DNA of 15,229 nucleotides from Ruminococcus sp. UBA4275 (GTDB lineage Bacteria > Bacillota > Clostridia > Oscillospirales > Ruminococcaceae): positions 1-15,229 of the forward strand of contig DGVV01000184.1 in the NCBI GenBank assembly GCA_002395085.1, in the 5' to 3' direction. Positions 6,473-13,988 of this stretch are shown piece by piece. The notes below the pieces were generated by a model, which saw nothing but the letters and a program-made list of their open reading frames with translations, searched no databases and had not been told where the DNA came from. The position numbers and the translations under genes were made by a program. The first letter of the stretch is position 1. Each line of letters begins with the position of its first letter.

Positions 6473-7471
6473 ATGAAAGACGAAATGCTGACGCTGACGC
6501 AGACATGGGACAAAACCTTCCCGCAGTCCGGCAAGGTTGACCACAGGAAGGTCACCTTCCACAACCGCTACGGCATTACGCTTGCAGCAGATCTCTACAC
6601 CCCGAAGAATGCGTCCGGCAAACTCGCTGCCATTGCCGTCTGCGGACCGTTCGGCGCAGTCAAGGAACAGTGCAGCGGTCTGTATGCGCAGACCCTTGCG
6701 GAACACGGCTTTCTGACGATTGCTTTCGATCCCTCGTTTACCGGTGAGAGCGGCGGTCAGCCCCGTTATGTGGCATCCCCCGACATCAACACCGAAGATT
6801 TTCAGGCAGCAGTTGATTTCCTCTCCGTGCAGGAAAATGTGGACCGTGAACGCATCGGCATTCTCGGCATCTGCGGATGGGGCGGCATGGCAATCAATGC
6901 GGCTGCCCTCGATACCCGCATCAAGGCAACAGTCGCCTCGACCATGTACGATATGACCCGCGTCAGCGCAAAGGGCTACTTTGATTCTGAGGACAGTGCC
7001 GATCAGCGCTACGCGAAAAAGGAAGCCATGAACGCACAGCGCATCAAAGATTATGTCAGCGGCGAATATGCAGCGGGCGGCGGTGTGATTGACCCGCTGC
7101 CGGAGGATGCACCCTATTTTGTCAAGGATTATCACGCATATTACAAGACAGAACGCGGGTATCATCCGCGCTCGCTGAATTCCAACAACGGCTGGAATGT
7201 GACCGGCTGTATGTCCTTCATGAATATGCCGATTTTGCAGTACAGCAATGAGATCCGTTCTGCGGTCATGGTCATGCACGGCGACAAGGCGCACTCGTTC
7301 TACTTCGGCAAGGATGCCTATGCTGCGATGGTGCAGGATAATCCCTATGCAGACAACAAGCAGCTTCTCGTGATTGAGGGGGCATCGCATACTGATCTGT
7401 ATGACGGCGGCGCGAAGAAGGTCATTCCGTTTGATCAGCTCGCGGCATTTTATAACAAATATCTGAAATAA
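6473..7471 (+). CDS. Alpha/beta hydrolase, dienelactone hydrolase-like
   Basis: A 332-aa cytoplasmic protein with an alpha/beta hydrolase fold. The early strand/loop AVCGPFGAVKEQ is followed by FDPSFTGESGG, typical of the group that includes E. coli YcjY. The nucleophile elbow reads LGICGWGG (131-138): there is no GxSxG serine, and Cys134 sits where dienelactone hydrolase has its catalytic cysteine. Asp271 (VMHGD) and His306 (EGASHTD) can complete a Cys-Asp-His triad. The start at 6473 follows GGAGGT at 8-nt spacing; a longer in-frame version from 6419 would overlap the 78-aa gene. It is the second gene of the LysR-divergent operon. The substrate, an ester, lactone or thioester, is not known. 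Confidence 0.85.
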   Translation: MKDEMLTLTQTWDKTFPQSGKVDHRKVTFHNRYGITLAADLYTPKNASGKLAAIAVCGPFGAVKEQCSGLYAQTLAEHGFLTIAFDPSFTGESGGQPRYVASPDINTEDFQAAVDFLSVQENVDRERIGILGICGWGGMAINAAALDTRIKATVASTMYDMTRVSAKGYFDSEDSADQRYAKKEAMNAQRIKDYVSGEYAAGGGVIDPLPEDAPYFVKDYHAYYKTERGYHPRSLNSNNGWNVTGCMSFMNMPILQYSNEIRSAVMVMHGDKAHSFYFGKDAYAAMVQDNPYADNKQLLVIEGASHTDLYDGGAKKVIPFDQLAAFYNKYLK

Positions 7472-7492
7472 TGCAGATACGGAGAAAACACC

Positions 7493-8056
7493 ATGACAAC
7501 AGCAGAATTCATCAGCAGAATGAACAGCGGCGGACAGGTCTCTGCGGAAAATGATGTCCACCTGATGATGTACGAACTGAGTCATGAGGCAATCCGCATC
7601 ACAATGGAAATCAACAGCCGCTATCATACGCCCGATGAGATCAATGCACTCCTGTCAGAACTGACCGGTGAACCGGTTACAGTGGGGTTGTTTCCGCCTT
7701 TTTATACGGACTGCGGCAAGAATCTTCACCTTGGTAAAAATGTTTTCATCAATGCCGGCTGCAAATTTCAGGATCAGGGCGGCATTTATATCGGTGACGG
7801 CGCACTGATCGGGCATAATATGGTGCTTGCAACGCTGAATCACGGGCTGCTGCCGGAAGAACGGCATGACCTGATTCCCAAACCCATTCACATCGGCAGA
7901 AATGTCTGGATCGGTTCTAATTCCACCGTTCTGCCGGGCGTGACCATCGGAGACAATGCCGTCATCGGCGCGGGTTCTGTCGTGACGAAGGATATTCCGG
8001 CAAATATGATTGCCGTCGGCTGCCCTGCGAGGGTTATCCGGCGCATCGACGAATAA
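7493..8056 (+). CDS. Sugar O-acetyltransferase, left-handed beta-helix family
   Basis: A 187-aa protein with the length and order of maltose/galactoside O-acetyltransferases, which acetylate a sugar hydroxyl with acetyl-CoA as trimers. An N-terminal helical cap (about 1-60) precedes the hexapeptide-repeat helix (GKNVFINAGC, GGIYIGDGALIG, HIGRNVWIGSN, TIGDNAVIGAGSVV). The catalytic His is probably His117 in LNHG. The closing VGCPARVIRRI is typical. GGAG lies 8 nt before the ATG. The gap to the hydrolase is 21 bp, and a strong terminator follows, so this is the last gene of the operon. Whether the acceptor is a free sugar or an envelope component is not visible. Confidence 0.9.
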   Translation: MTTAEFISRMNSGGQVSAENDVHLMMYELSHEAIRITMEINSRYHTPDEINALLSELTGEPVTVGLFPPFYTDCGKNLHLGKNVFINAGCKFQDQGGIYIGDGALIGHNMVLATLNHGLLPEERHDLIPKPIHIGRNVWIGSNSTVLPGVTIGDNAVIGAGSVVTKDIPANMIAVGCPARVIRRIDE

Positions 8057-8059
8057 ACA

Positions 8060-8105
8060 ATCCCCGCACCAAAGGAGCAGCTGTTCCTTTGATGCGGGGA
8101 TTTTT
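8060..8105 (+). terminator. Strong intrinsic terminator after the acetyltransferase
   Basis: ATCCCCGCA pairs with TGCGGGGAT and, after a small mismatch, CAAAGGA pairs with TCCTTTG, followed by TTTTTATA on the plus strand. The minus-strand side has a weaker T-rich tail (TTGTTTATT), so it may also serve the convergent YgjV-like gene that ends at 8122. Confidence 0.9.
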
Positions 8106-8121
8106 ATACAAAAATACGCGA

Positions 8122-8655
8122 TTATTCCTGTTTCGTATCCTGTTCCAGCCCCGCCCAGCCAAACCGGATGAACGAGACCGCAATCGACACAATCGTAATG
8201 CTTTCGCTGACTATGCCTCCAAATGAACGGACAATCACATCATAAATCAGCCAGCACGGCGATGCGCATACCAGATTCACCATGCGGATTTTCCGCGGAC
8301 TGTTTGACCAGTACGCAAAGGTGCTTGTCACAGATGCCGCATACGCAAGCAGACTGACCGGTCCGTTCCATGTCAGAATCAGCACGCCGGTAAACATCAG
8401 CGCGATTCCCGCCGGACACCACTTATTCCGCACCCAGTTCCAGTCGTTGTATTTCATCATCAGCGCATTGCGCAGGATATTCACCGCGAGACTGAAGCAT
8501 CCGCTTTTCGCGTCCAGCAGGAGAAATTGCAGGCAGAAAAGCGCCGAACCAATCAGCTGAAGCAAAAACAGCCAGCGGTTCGACCTGATCTGATACGATA
8601 AAATAAACAAGGCAACCGCTGCAAAGCCTATGCCCTGAATGAACCAGCCGTTCAA
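8122..8655 (-). CDS. YgjV-family inner membrane protein
   Basis: About 177 aa, strongly hydrophobic, with six or so membrane helices. The pattern GIGFAAVALFILSYQ, then a LFLLQLIGSALFCLQFLLL helix, then NILRN, then the late WLIYDV block matches the YgjV family, whose function is not established. The start is uncertain: a TTG at 8676 gives 184 aa, but the TTG at 8655 lies 8 nt after AGAGGGG and fits the predicted promoter, whose start point would fall between the two. It is convergent with the acetyltransferase operon and downstream of dinB, with a 62-bp gap. Orientation and composition are normal for the region. Confidence 0.8.
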   Translation of the reverse strand: MNGWFIQGIGFAAVALFILSYQIRSNRWLFLLQLIGSALFCLQFLLLDAKSGCFSLAVNILRNALMMKYNDWNWVRNKWCPAGIALMFTGVLILTWNGPVSLLAYAASVTSTFAYWSNSPRKIRMVNLVCASPCWLIYDVIVRSFGGIVSESITIVSIAVSFIRFGWAGLEQDTKQE

Positions 8656-8677
8656 TGACAGCGCCCCTCTTTTCAAT

Positions 8678-8705
8678 ATGATATACAGGATGTGCGATCA
8701 TACAA
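8678..8705 (-). promoter_or_regulatory. Possible promoter of the YgjV-like gene
   Basis: On the minus strand TTGTAT (8700-8705) and TATCAT (8678-8683) are 16 bp apart. This is a weaker match than the other promoters here. A start near 8671 would support the TTG at 8655 as the start codon. Confidence 0.4.
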
Positions 8706-8717
8706 TTGTTCCGTCGG

Positions 8718-9941
8718 TTACGTCCGCCTGTATCTGCGCATATATTCAACCGTCTTGTGCAGCACTTCATAATGATAGATTTTTTCGAGATTGCCCGCAA
8801 AATCCAGACCGTAACGCTCATGCAGCCCTGCCAGCATCTGCCGGCGCATATCCGCATCGGAATGCAGATTCTCCGGCAGCATATCATCAAAGGAAAGCTG
8901 CCGTTCCTCTGCTTCACCGGTCAGATTGTAAAGCCCCGCGCCAATCAGCCGCACCGGACGGTGCTGCACCTGTTCCAGCTGCTTTGCGGTCTCCTGATAA
9001 ATCGTGACGGCAGAATCCGTCTGTGCAATCAGATGAGAGCGCGTGATCTGCTTCATATCCGCGTAGGTCAGTTTCAGCGTGATGCCGCGCCCCTGCAAGC
9101 CAACCCGCTTTGCACGGTATTCTACGCAAAATGCAAGCAGAATCAGAACATCCTGCAAGACCGCATAATCAGATACATCCTGCTGAAAAGTCACCTCGCG
9201 CCCGATGGATTTCGCATCCTCCGGACGGTACGGCGTGACCTTGCGTTCATCGCGCCCAAAGGCAAGCTGTGTCAGCCAGCGCCCATGCTTGCCGCATAGC
9301 CGGATGACATCATCTGCGCGCACCTGCATATCGCGCACAGTGTGGATGCCCGCCGCATGAAGCTTCTCCGCCGTTTTCGCCCCGACTGTGTACAGCACCC
9401 GCACATCGCGGTCAAGAATGAGACTGACGAAGGCTTCTGCCGTCGGAATCTCAAAATAGCCGTTCGGCTTGCGTTCCTCACTGGCTGTTTTGGCGGCGGT
9501 TTTGGAGTAGGCAAGCCCGACTGAACAGGTCAGACCGAGTTCATCCCATGTGCGCCGCTTGATTGTCCGGGCGATTTGCCGCGCCCTCTCCCATGTTTTT
9601 GCGGTTTCGGTCACATCGAGATACGCTTCATCCAGCGCGATTGTCTGCGAGGCAGCCGCGTAGGTATTCCAGATTTCGTGAAGCTGATCGGAAACCGCCT
9701 TGTATTTGTAGAAATCCGGATGCATATAGATGCCCTGCGGACAGCGGCGGTATGCCTCCTTGATGTTCATGGCGGAATGCACACCGAATTTCCGCGCCTC
9801 ATAGCTGCAAGTCGCTACAACGCCGCGTTCATGCGGCAGCGAACCGATAATCAACGGTTTTCCGCGCAATTCAGGATGATCCCGCATCTCAACAGAGGCA
9901 AAGAATGCATCCATATCCACATGAATGATGATTTGCTGCAT
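8718..9941 (-). CDS. dinB: DNA polymerase IV, Y-family translesion polymerase
   Basis: A 407-aa protein of the expected length. The palm/fingers motifs are present: HVDMDAFFASVE with metal ligand Asp9 and Phe13 as a candidate steric gate, VVATCSYEARKFGV, and ALDEAYLDVT with Asp104 and Glu105. The thumb carries a VGAKTAEKLHAAGI helix-hairpin-helix. The little finger follows, with SIGREVTF. A QLSFDDM segment near the C-terminus resembles a beta-clamp-binding motif. The ATG at 9941 is preceded by GGGGAGG at 7-nt spacing and replaces a longer reading from 10064 that would run through the promoter. The enzyme extends primers past damaged bases with low fidelity. No LexA-type box was recognised in front of it. 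Confidence 0.95.
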   Translation of the reverse strand: MQQIIIHVDMDAFFASVEMRDHPELRGKPLIIGSLPHERGVVATCSYEARKFGVHSAMNIKEAYRRCPQGIYMHPDFYKYKAVSDQLHEIWNTYAAASQTIALDEAYLDVTETAKTWERARQIARTIKRRTWDELGLTCSVGLAYSKTAAKTASEERKPNGYFEIPTAEAFVSLILDRDVRVLYTVGAKTAEKLHAAGIHTVRDMQVRADDVIRLCGKHGRWLTQLAFGRDERKVTPYRPEDAKSIGREVTFQQDVSDYAVLQDVLILLAFCVEYRAKRVGLQGRGITLKLTYADMKQITRSHLIAQTDSAVTIYQETAKQLEQVQHRPVRLIGAGLYNLTGEAEERQLSFDDMLPENLHSDADMRRQMLAGLHERYGLDFAGNLEKIYHYEVLHKTVEYMRRYRRT

Positions 9942-9972
9942 TGCTTCGCCTCCCCTTCTGAATGATACCACT

Positions 9973-10001
9973 ATTATATCACACTTCGCGGCGATGCGCA
10001 A
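9973..10001 (-). promoter_or_regulatory. Sigma-A promoter of dinB
   Basis: On the minus strand TTGCGC (9996-10001) and TATAAT (9973-9978) are 17 bp apart. The start would be near 9966, about 25 nt before the start codon. The -10 box is perfect and the -35 box moderate. Confidence 0.75.
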
Positions 10002-10041
10002 TGTGCTATCATAGCATTTTGCCTGGATTGCAGATGCCGCT

Positions 10042-11733
10042 TCAATCCGAAAGGCGGTTTCCATTTGTTAGATCGTCTGCTTTTTCTTTTCGCGTTACAG
10101 AGGCACTCTTTATGCAAAGGATTTCGCGCTTTGCGGAGCGCGCCGGATGCTCCTCGCCTCTGGACTCCCGCCAAAGGGATACTATCCATCCGGAATCCAG
10201 ATACCGGCTCTCCATTTCATGAAATGAAACTGCATGATTTTGATAATCACCCAAAAAACTTATGGCAATACCGCACAGAGCTGGTGGTGCAGGATGCTTA
10301 CGGTCAAATATATTTGACCCGTCAGATTTTTCGTCAGATTGTATAGAAATGACGCCGCTGGGCTGACGCCCAGCAAGGATTTTCTGTGCAAGATGACGGA
10401 AAAGATGCAAGCAGATGCGCCGCCAAGCCGTTCGTCGGTTTTCTGCACGGCAATCCACCTGAATGCCCGCAGAGACCGTTTCTCTGTATGTGCCGCAAGT
10501 CAGTTCTGTTTCCAGTGATGCGGCATCTGCCTGCTTCTGCGCACGGTGTTCTGCATCCATGATCTGCACCATGATCTCGGAATAAACCGGATCAAACTGC
10601 GCCCCCGCCTGCTTGATGAATTCTTCGCGCACCACCTGATAAGACAGCGGCGCATGGGATCGCTTGCCGGTAATCATCGTGTCATAGGCATCTGCAACGG
10701 CAATAATCCGCGAAATCTCCGGTATTTCATCGCCCTTGAGTCCCGCCGGATACCCCTTGCCGTCATAGCGTTCATGGCTGCTGCGCGCACCCTCACTCAG
10801 ATAAGGATACTCTGTGATACTCGCCAGAATCTCCGCGCCCACAACCGGTTTCTGTTCCTGCTGCCGCAGCTCCTCCTCCGTGAAGCCTTCTGTCTTCTGA
10901 ATCACGGAATCCGGCAGCGCAATCATGCCGACATCATGCAGCAGGGCAGCGTAATAGACTTCCTCGCATTCCTGCGCACTTTTTCCCGCGGCATCCGCAA
11001 TCTGCCTTGCGTAATCTGCCACACGGACGGAATGGCCTTCGGAATAGGCATCGCGCTTCTCCACCGCTGCCACAAACGCCGTGACAGTCTGCCTGAAAAG
11101 CCGCTGCATACTCTGCTGTTCCTTCTGTAAATTCCAGACCTCCAGTTCATGCGTTTTCTCCACTTCGTCGTTGATGCCCAGATACGTGAAGATATACAGG
11201 CACACGGAAACCAGCACCATTGTCATATTGACGATGGACAGACCGTAGGTGAAAATCTGAAGGATGCCGACGCCGTACATCCGGCACGGAAGCATCTCAT
11301 CAATGTCCATGTCAAATGTGAGGATCTTCTCCGTGCTGCGCAGGCGCATCAGCGGAATGACAGACCGCAGCAATTCCTCTGTGTCATATTCCCGTTCCGC
11401 AAGCTGCATATTGCCGGATTCAATCTTGGAGATGTCCAGCAGATTGTTGATCAGACTCAGCAGCGATTCCGATGCGCTGCGAATATCAAACGAATAGTTC
11501 ATCATGGACATGAAATAGCCCTGCGGAACACCGGCTGCATCCTCGCGCATTGCCATTTCGTTCATGCCCATAATGGTATTGATCGGCGTGCGGATTTCGT
11601 GCGACATATTCGCCAGAAACCGTGCTTTTGCCGTATTGGCGCGTTCTGCTTCCTCCTTCGCAATCCGGAGAGGTGTATTTTCAGTACCAACCAAACCCTC
11701 ATTGTAAAAATATAATAGTATGCCATCGTACAC
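10042..11733 (-). CDS. Chimeric histidine-kinase/HD-GYP ORF, probably a decaying gene
   Basis: An open frame of 563 codons with a GTG start and no clear ribosome site. Residues 21-154 match a sensor kinase dimerisation domain: ARFLANMSHEIRTPIN with His45, then NLLDISKIESG. The match stops at CRMYG, exactly where the ATPase domain should begin. From residue 155 it becomes part of an HD-GYP protein: two hydrophobic stretches (about 157-187), a coiled linker, then HSVRVADYARQIA (234-246) and the HD-GYP core to about 400. Key core residues are lost: HDxGK reads HDVGM (266-270), the next His-Pro is Lys-Pro (295-296), and HHERYDG reads SHERYDG (319-325). After about residue 426 the sequence looks like translated non-coding DNA. 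It is best read as an in-frame deletion product of two signalling genes, now decaying. The reading frame is intact, so expression is possible. Confidence 0.65.
   Translation of the reverse strand: MYDGILLYFYNEGLVGTENTPLRIAKEEAERANTAKARFLANMSHEIRTPINTIMGMNEMAMREDAAGVPQGYFMSMMNYSFDIRSASESLLSLINNLLDISKIESGNMQLAEREYDTEELLRSVIPLMRLRSTEKILTFDMDIDEMLPCRMYGVGILQIFTYGLSIVNMTMVLVSVCLYIFTYLGINDEVEKTHELEVWNLQKEQQSMQRLFRQTVTAFVAAVEKRDAYSEGHSVRVADYARQIADAAGKSAQECEEVYYAALLHDVGMIALPDSVIQKTEGFTEEELRQQEQKPVVGAEILASITEYPYLSEGARSSHERYDGKGYPAGLKGDEIPEISRIIAVADAYDTMITGKRSHAPLSYQVVREEFIKQAGAQFDPVYSEIMVQIMDAEHRAQKQADAASLETELTCGTYRETVSAGIQVDCRAENRRTAWRRICLHLFRHLAQKILAGRQPSGVISIQSDEKSDGSNIFDRKHPAPPALCGIAISFLGDYQNHAVSFHEMESRYLDSGWIVSLWRESRGEEHPARSAKREILCIKSASVTRKEKADDLTNGNRLSD
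10060..10380. repeat. Non-coding, repeat-like block with palindrome and hairpins
   Basis: This block lies under the unconvincing C-terminal tail of the chimeric ORF. It contains an 18-bp perfect palindrome, GGTCAAATATATTTGACC (10302-10319); a direct repeat CGTCAGATT (10320-10328 and 10332-10340); a 7-bp hairpin GCTGGGC/GCCCAGC (10357-10374); and, on the minus strand, CCCTTTGGCGGGAGT (within 10162-10178), similar to the start of the window. Such a mix suggests a dispersed intergenic element that inserted behind the gene. This is an inference without a genome-wide copy count. Confidence 0.4.
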
Positions 11734-11830
11734 ATCTATTTTAGCACATTGTTGTTACAGAGTATCGACGGACACAGGCTGAATTGTAAATTTTTCGTGA
11801 ACTTTTCAGTTTTTCCGAAATTTCGTCATA

Positions 11831-11859
11831 TTGACAAGAACCGCGTATTATGGTACAAT
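11831..11859 (+). promoter_or_regulatory. Sigma-A promoter of the esterase gene
   Basis: TTGACA (11831-11836) and TACAAT (11854-11859) are separated by 17 bp, with a TG at 11851-11852 giving an extended -10. The start would be near 11866, leaving a leader of about 60 nt. Confidence 0.85.
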
Positions 11860-11926
11860 TTGAGAGAAAAGGTTCGCTGCCGGAAGGCTGCGGACACCGC
11901 AATCCGATCATGTGAAAGGCAGCAAT

Positions 11927-12550
11927 ATGAAAACAATCGAATTTGGCAGCGCAGCAGATACCGTTCTGATTCAGCCGGTGGATAACCATGATCTTGCCGG
12001 AATGGAAAATGAGATTTCGCTTCTCCGCAGCATGACGGCGCGCCCATTTCAGCTCATTGCGGTCAAAGTGGATAACTGGAATCACGATCTTTCGCCGTGG
12101 AATGCCCCGTCTGTGTTCGGGAACGGCGATTTCGGAGACGGCGCGGCAAATCTGCTGGAACAAATCATGGAATATTGCAGCAGCCCCGATAAAACCTATT
12201 ATCTCGGCGGCTATTCTCTCGCAGGATTGTTTGCACTGTGGGCTGCCTGCCGCACAGACCGCTTTGCCGGTGCGGCTGCGGTATCGCCGTCGGTATGGTT
12301 TCCGGATTTTTCTGCGTATCTGCACGCAAATCCGATCCGGACACGCAGCGTCTATCTGAGCCTCGGAGACCGCGAGGAACATACACGGCATCCCGTCATG
12401 GCAAAGGTCGGAGACTGCATCCGCGAAGATTATCTGCATTTGCAGGAACAGGGCGTGAACACCATACTGGAATGGAACAAGGGCGGGCATTTCACAGAAC
12501 CGGATCAGCGCATCGCGAAGGGATTTGCCTGGGTGATGCAGCAAACATAA
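11927..12550 (+). CDS. Alpha/beta-fold esterase-like hydrolase
   Basis: A 207-aa protein of the compact esterase type. The nucleophile elbow GYSLAG places Ser97; Asp148 (SLGDREEH) and His188 (KGGHF) complete a plausible triad, with VSPSVWFP after the elbow as in esterase-D/enterochelin-esterase-like proteins. There is no signal peptide, so it is probably cytoplasmic. The start at 11927 follows GAAAGG at 7-nt spacing; an in-frame GTG at 11912 is a weaker choice. It is a single-gene unit with its own promoter and ends in a terminator shared with the convergent secreted protein gene. Its N-terminus is shorter than in typical esterase-D proteins. The substrate is unknown. Confidence 0.8.
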   Translation: MKTIEFGSAADTVLIQPVDNHDLAGMENEISLLRSMTARPFQLIAVKVDNWNHDLSPWNAPSVFGNGDFGDGAANLLEQIMEYCSSPDKTYYLGGYSLAGLFALWAACRTDRFAGAAAVSPSVWFPDFSAYLHANPIRTRSVYLSLGDREEHTRHPVMAKVGDCIREDYLHLQEQGVNTILEWNKGGHFTEPDQRIAKGFAWVMQQT

Positions 12551-12584
12551 AACACCCCCCGATACCGCGGCATCGGGGGGTGTT
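12551..12584. terminator. Bidirectional terminator with perfect 13-bp stem
   Basis: AACACCCCCCGAT (12551-12563) and ATCGGGGGGTGTT (12572-12584) form a perfect stem around an 8-nt loop. On the minus strand it ends in GTGTTTTATG, a usable T-run for the secreted protein gene. On the plus strand the T-run is poor (GTTCATATC), but the stem directly follows the esterase stop codon. Confidence 0.85.
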
Positions 12585-12602
12585 CATATCAATGCAGCCG
12601 CA

Positions 12603-13988
12603 TTATTTCTCGCGGCGCTTGGAAGTGCAGACAACTGCTGCACCTGCTGCACTCAGACCTGCAAGGGCAAGTGCTGCAACCGGCATTGCGTCGCCGGTCT
12701 TGACGCCGCCTGCGGTGGTGACGGCTGCCTTCGTGGTGGATGCTGCCTTGGTCGTGGTTGCTGCTGTGGTCGTGGAGGTGGTCGTCGTGGTGGATGCCTT
12801 CACAGCGGAGGTGGCGTCGGTTGTCGTTGTCACTGCTGCCGCCTTGGTGGTCGTTGCTGCTGCCTTCGTGGTCGTTGCTGCTGCCTTCGTGGTCGTTGCT
12901 GCTGCCTTCGTGGTGGTGACTGCTGCTGCGGCAGTCGTTTCTGCACTGTTCACCGCATGAACACGCACATTGTCACTCAGATTGACAGGAAGCTTATTTG
13001 CCATGCTGAGCGGATAAATCGTGCCTTCATTGACCTGCACCGTGTATGCGCTGTGCTTGCCCCACAGAACGCTGTTCTTCAGATCATCTGCCTGGTTGGC
13101 GGAATCGGTCTTCATTGCCGTGCAGATTGCATCGTAAGCAGTGTAAATACCGTCGGAATCGCACTCAGAAAACTCAGTCATTGCGGAATAAACCCAGTCA
13201 TCCGGCAGCGAACCGTTGAAGATGTCCACGTATGCCGCCATGTTCTCCTTCTTTTCACGCACAAAGCAATTCAGATAATACAGATCAGATCCGTCCTTTG
13301 CATTTTCATCAGAGAGGATGATAAAACCGTTCTTATTCGCCTCTGTGAATGTGACCGTTGCATCGCCGTTCTGATCAGGGTGAACACCGGAATTCTTGTC
13401 GCTAGTCCGGACAGTCAGCCTGGTCAGATCAATCTTGCCGGCATCCTTCTTGAATCTCGGAACGCAGCCCACATGAACTTTGATCTGCTCTCCGACGGCT
13501 GTTACATTAAAGCCGCCATAGTTCATGCCGTCTACGCTGAGAAAGTAGCTGTCTTTGTCGCTGTACCACTGTGCAGTCCAGCTCAGGTAATCGCCGTCCT
13601 TCAGTTCTTCACGCTCCTCAGAAGGTGCGCAGTCCGGTCTGCCGCTGCTGGTATAAACACACACATTGTTCTTGTCAAAGAGCGTCGCAGTATAACCACC
13701 CTGTGCGCCCCAGATGTACTGCTCATCCAGACCCGCAGCAGCGCCGCCCGGATAATATGCCTCGTGTGCGCAGTAGAGCGCATCTTCCATTGTGAGCTTG
13801 CCGTTCTTGTCTGCATCGGTAACAGTGAGCGTGCGCAGAACAAGGTAGGTCTTGTTGGTCTCCGGATTCAGTGCTTCCAGCTCAAAGGAAACATTGACGG
13901 AATTGACTGCTGCCGCAGATGCGGTGATCGGGGCGGAAAATGCTGCGAGTGCAGCGACGGTCATGATGATGACAGCATTCTTTTTCAT
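12603..13988 (-). CDS. Secreted, probably wall-anchored protein with Thr/Lys/Ala linker
   Basis: A 461-aa protein. Residues 1 to about 25 are a signal peptide (MKK, hydrophobic core, ASA cleavage region). Two similar modules follow: the first has a Ca-loop-like DADKNGKLTMED (58-69) and, about 20 residues later, IWGAQGGYT; the second has ECDSDGIYTAYDA (275-287) and LWGKHSAYT (307-315). They recall DUF4430-type or dockerin-like folds, but I cannot assign a family. Residues 347-427 are a low-complexity linker of TTTKAAA repeats, then GVKTGD (428-433), a hydrophobic helix and a KRREK tail, as in sortase substrates although LPxTG is not canonical. GGGAG lies before the ATG at 13988, preferred to an upstream in-frame codon at 14012. 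It probably has a surface-exposed binding role. A candidate ECF-type promoter lies about 90 bp upstream. Confidence 0.85.
   Translation of the reverse strand: MKKNAVIIMTVAALAAFSAPITASAAAVNSVNVSFELEALNPETNKTYLVLRTLTVTDADKNGKLTMEDALYCAHEAYYPGGAAAGLDEQYIWGAQGGYTATLFDKNNVCVYTSSGRPDCAPSEEREELKDGDYLSWTAQWYSDKDSYFLSVDGMNYGGFNVTAVGEQIKVHVGCVPRFKKDAGKIDLTRLTVRTSDKNSGVHPDQNGDATVTFTEANKNGFIILSDENAKDGSDLYYLNCFVREKKENMAAYVDIFNGSLPDDWVYSAMTEFSECDSDGIYTAYDAICTAMKTDSANQADDLKNSVLWGKHSAYTVQVNEGTIYPLSMANKLPVNLSDNVRVHAVNSAETTAAAAVTTTKAAATTTKAAATTTKAAATTTKAAAVTTTTDATSAVKASTTTTTSTTTAATTTKAASTTKAAVTTAGGVKTGDAMPVAALALAGLSAAGAAVVCTSKRREK
12841..12924 (-). repeat. 21-bp tandem repeat encoding KAAATTT units
   Basis: Four consecutive copies of a 21-bp unit, in plus-strand form GCCTTCGTGGTCGTTGCTGCT. 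The copies at 12862-12882 and 12883-12903 are identical, the first differs at one base and the last at about two. The period is seven codons, so copy-number change keeps the frame. It codes for part of the stalk-like linker of the secreted protein. Confidence 0.9.

Noticed and set aside
6449..7627. 392-codon minus-strand open frame over the alpha/beta hydrolase
   Set aside because: The plus-strand hydrolase has matching motifs and a ribosome site. The opposite frame shows low-complexity His/Ile/Cys-rich sequence without a domain.
12841..12924. Tandem repeats as a possible CRISPR array
   Set aside because: The units abut without spacers, have a 21-bp codon-periodic unit, and code for a protein stalk.
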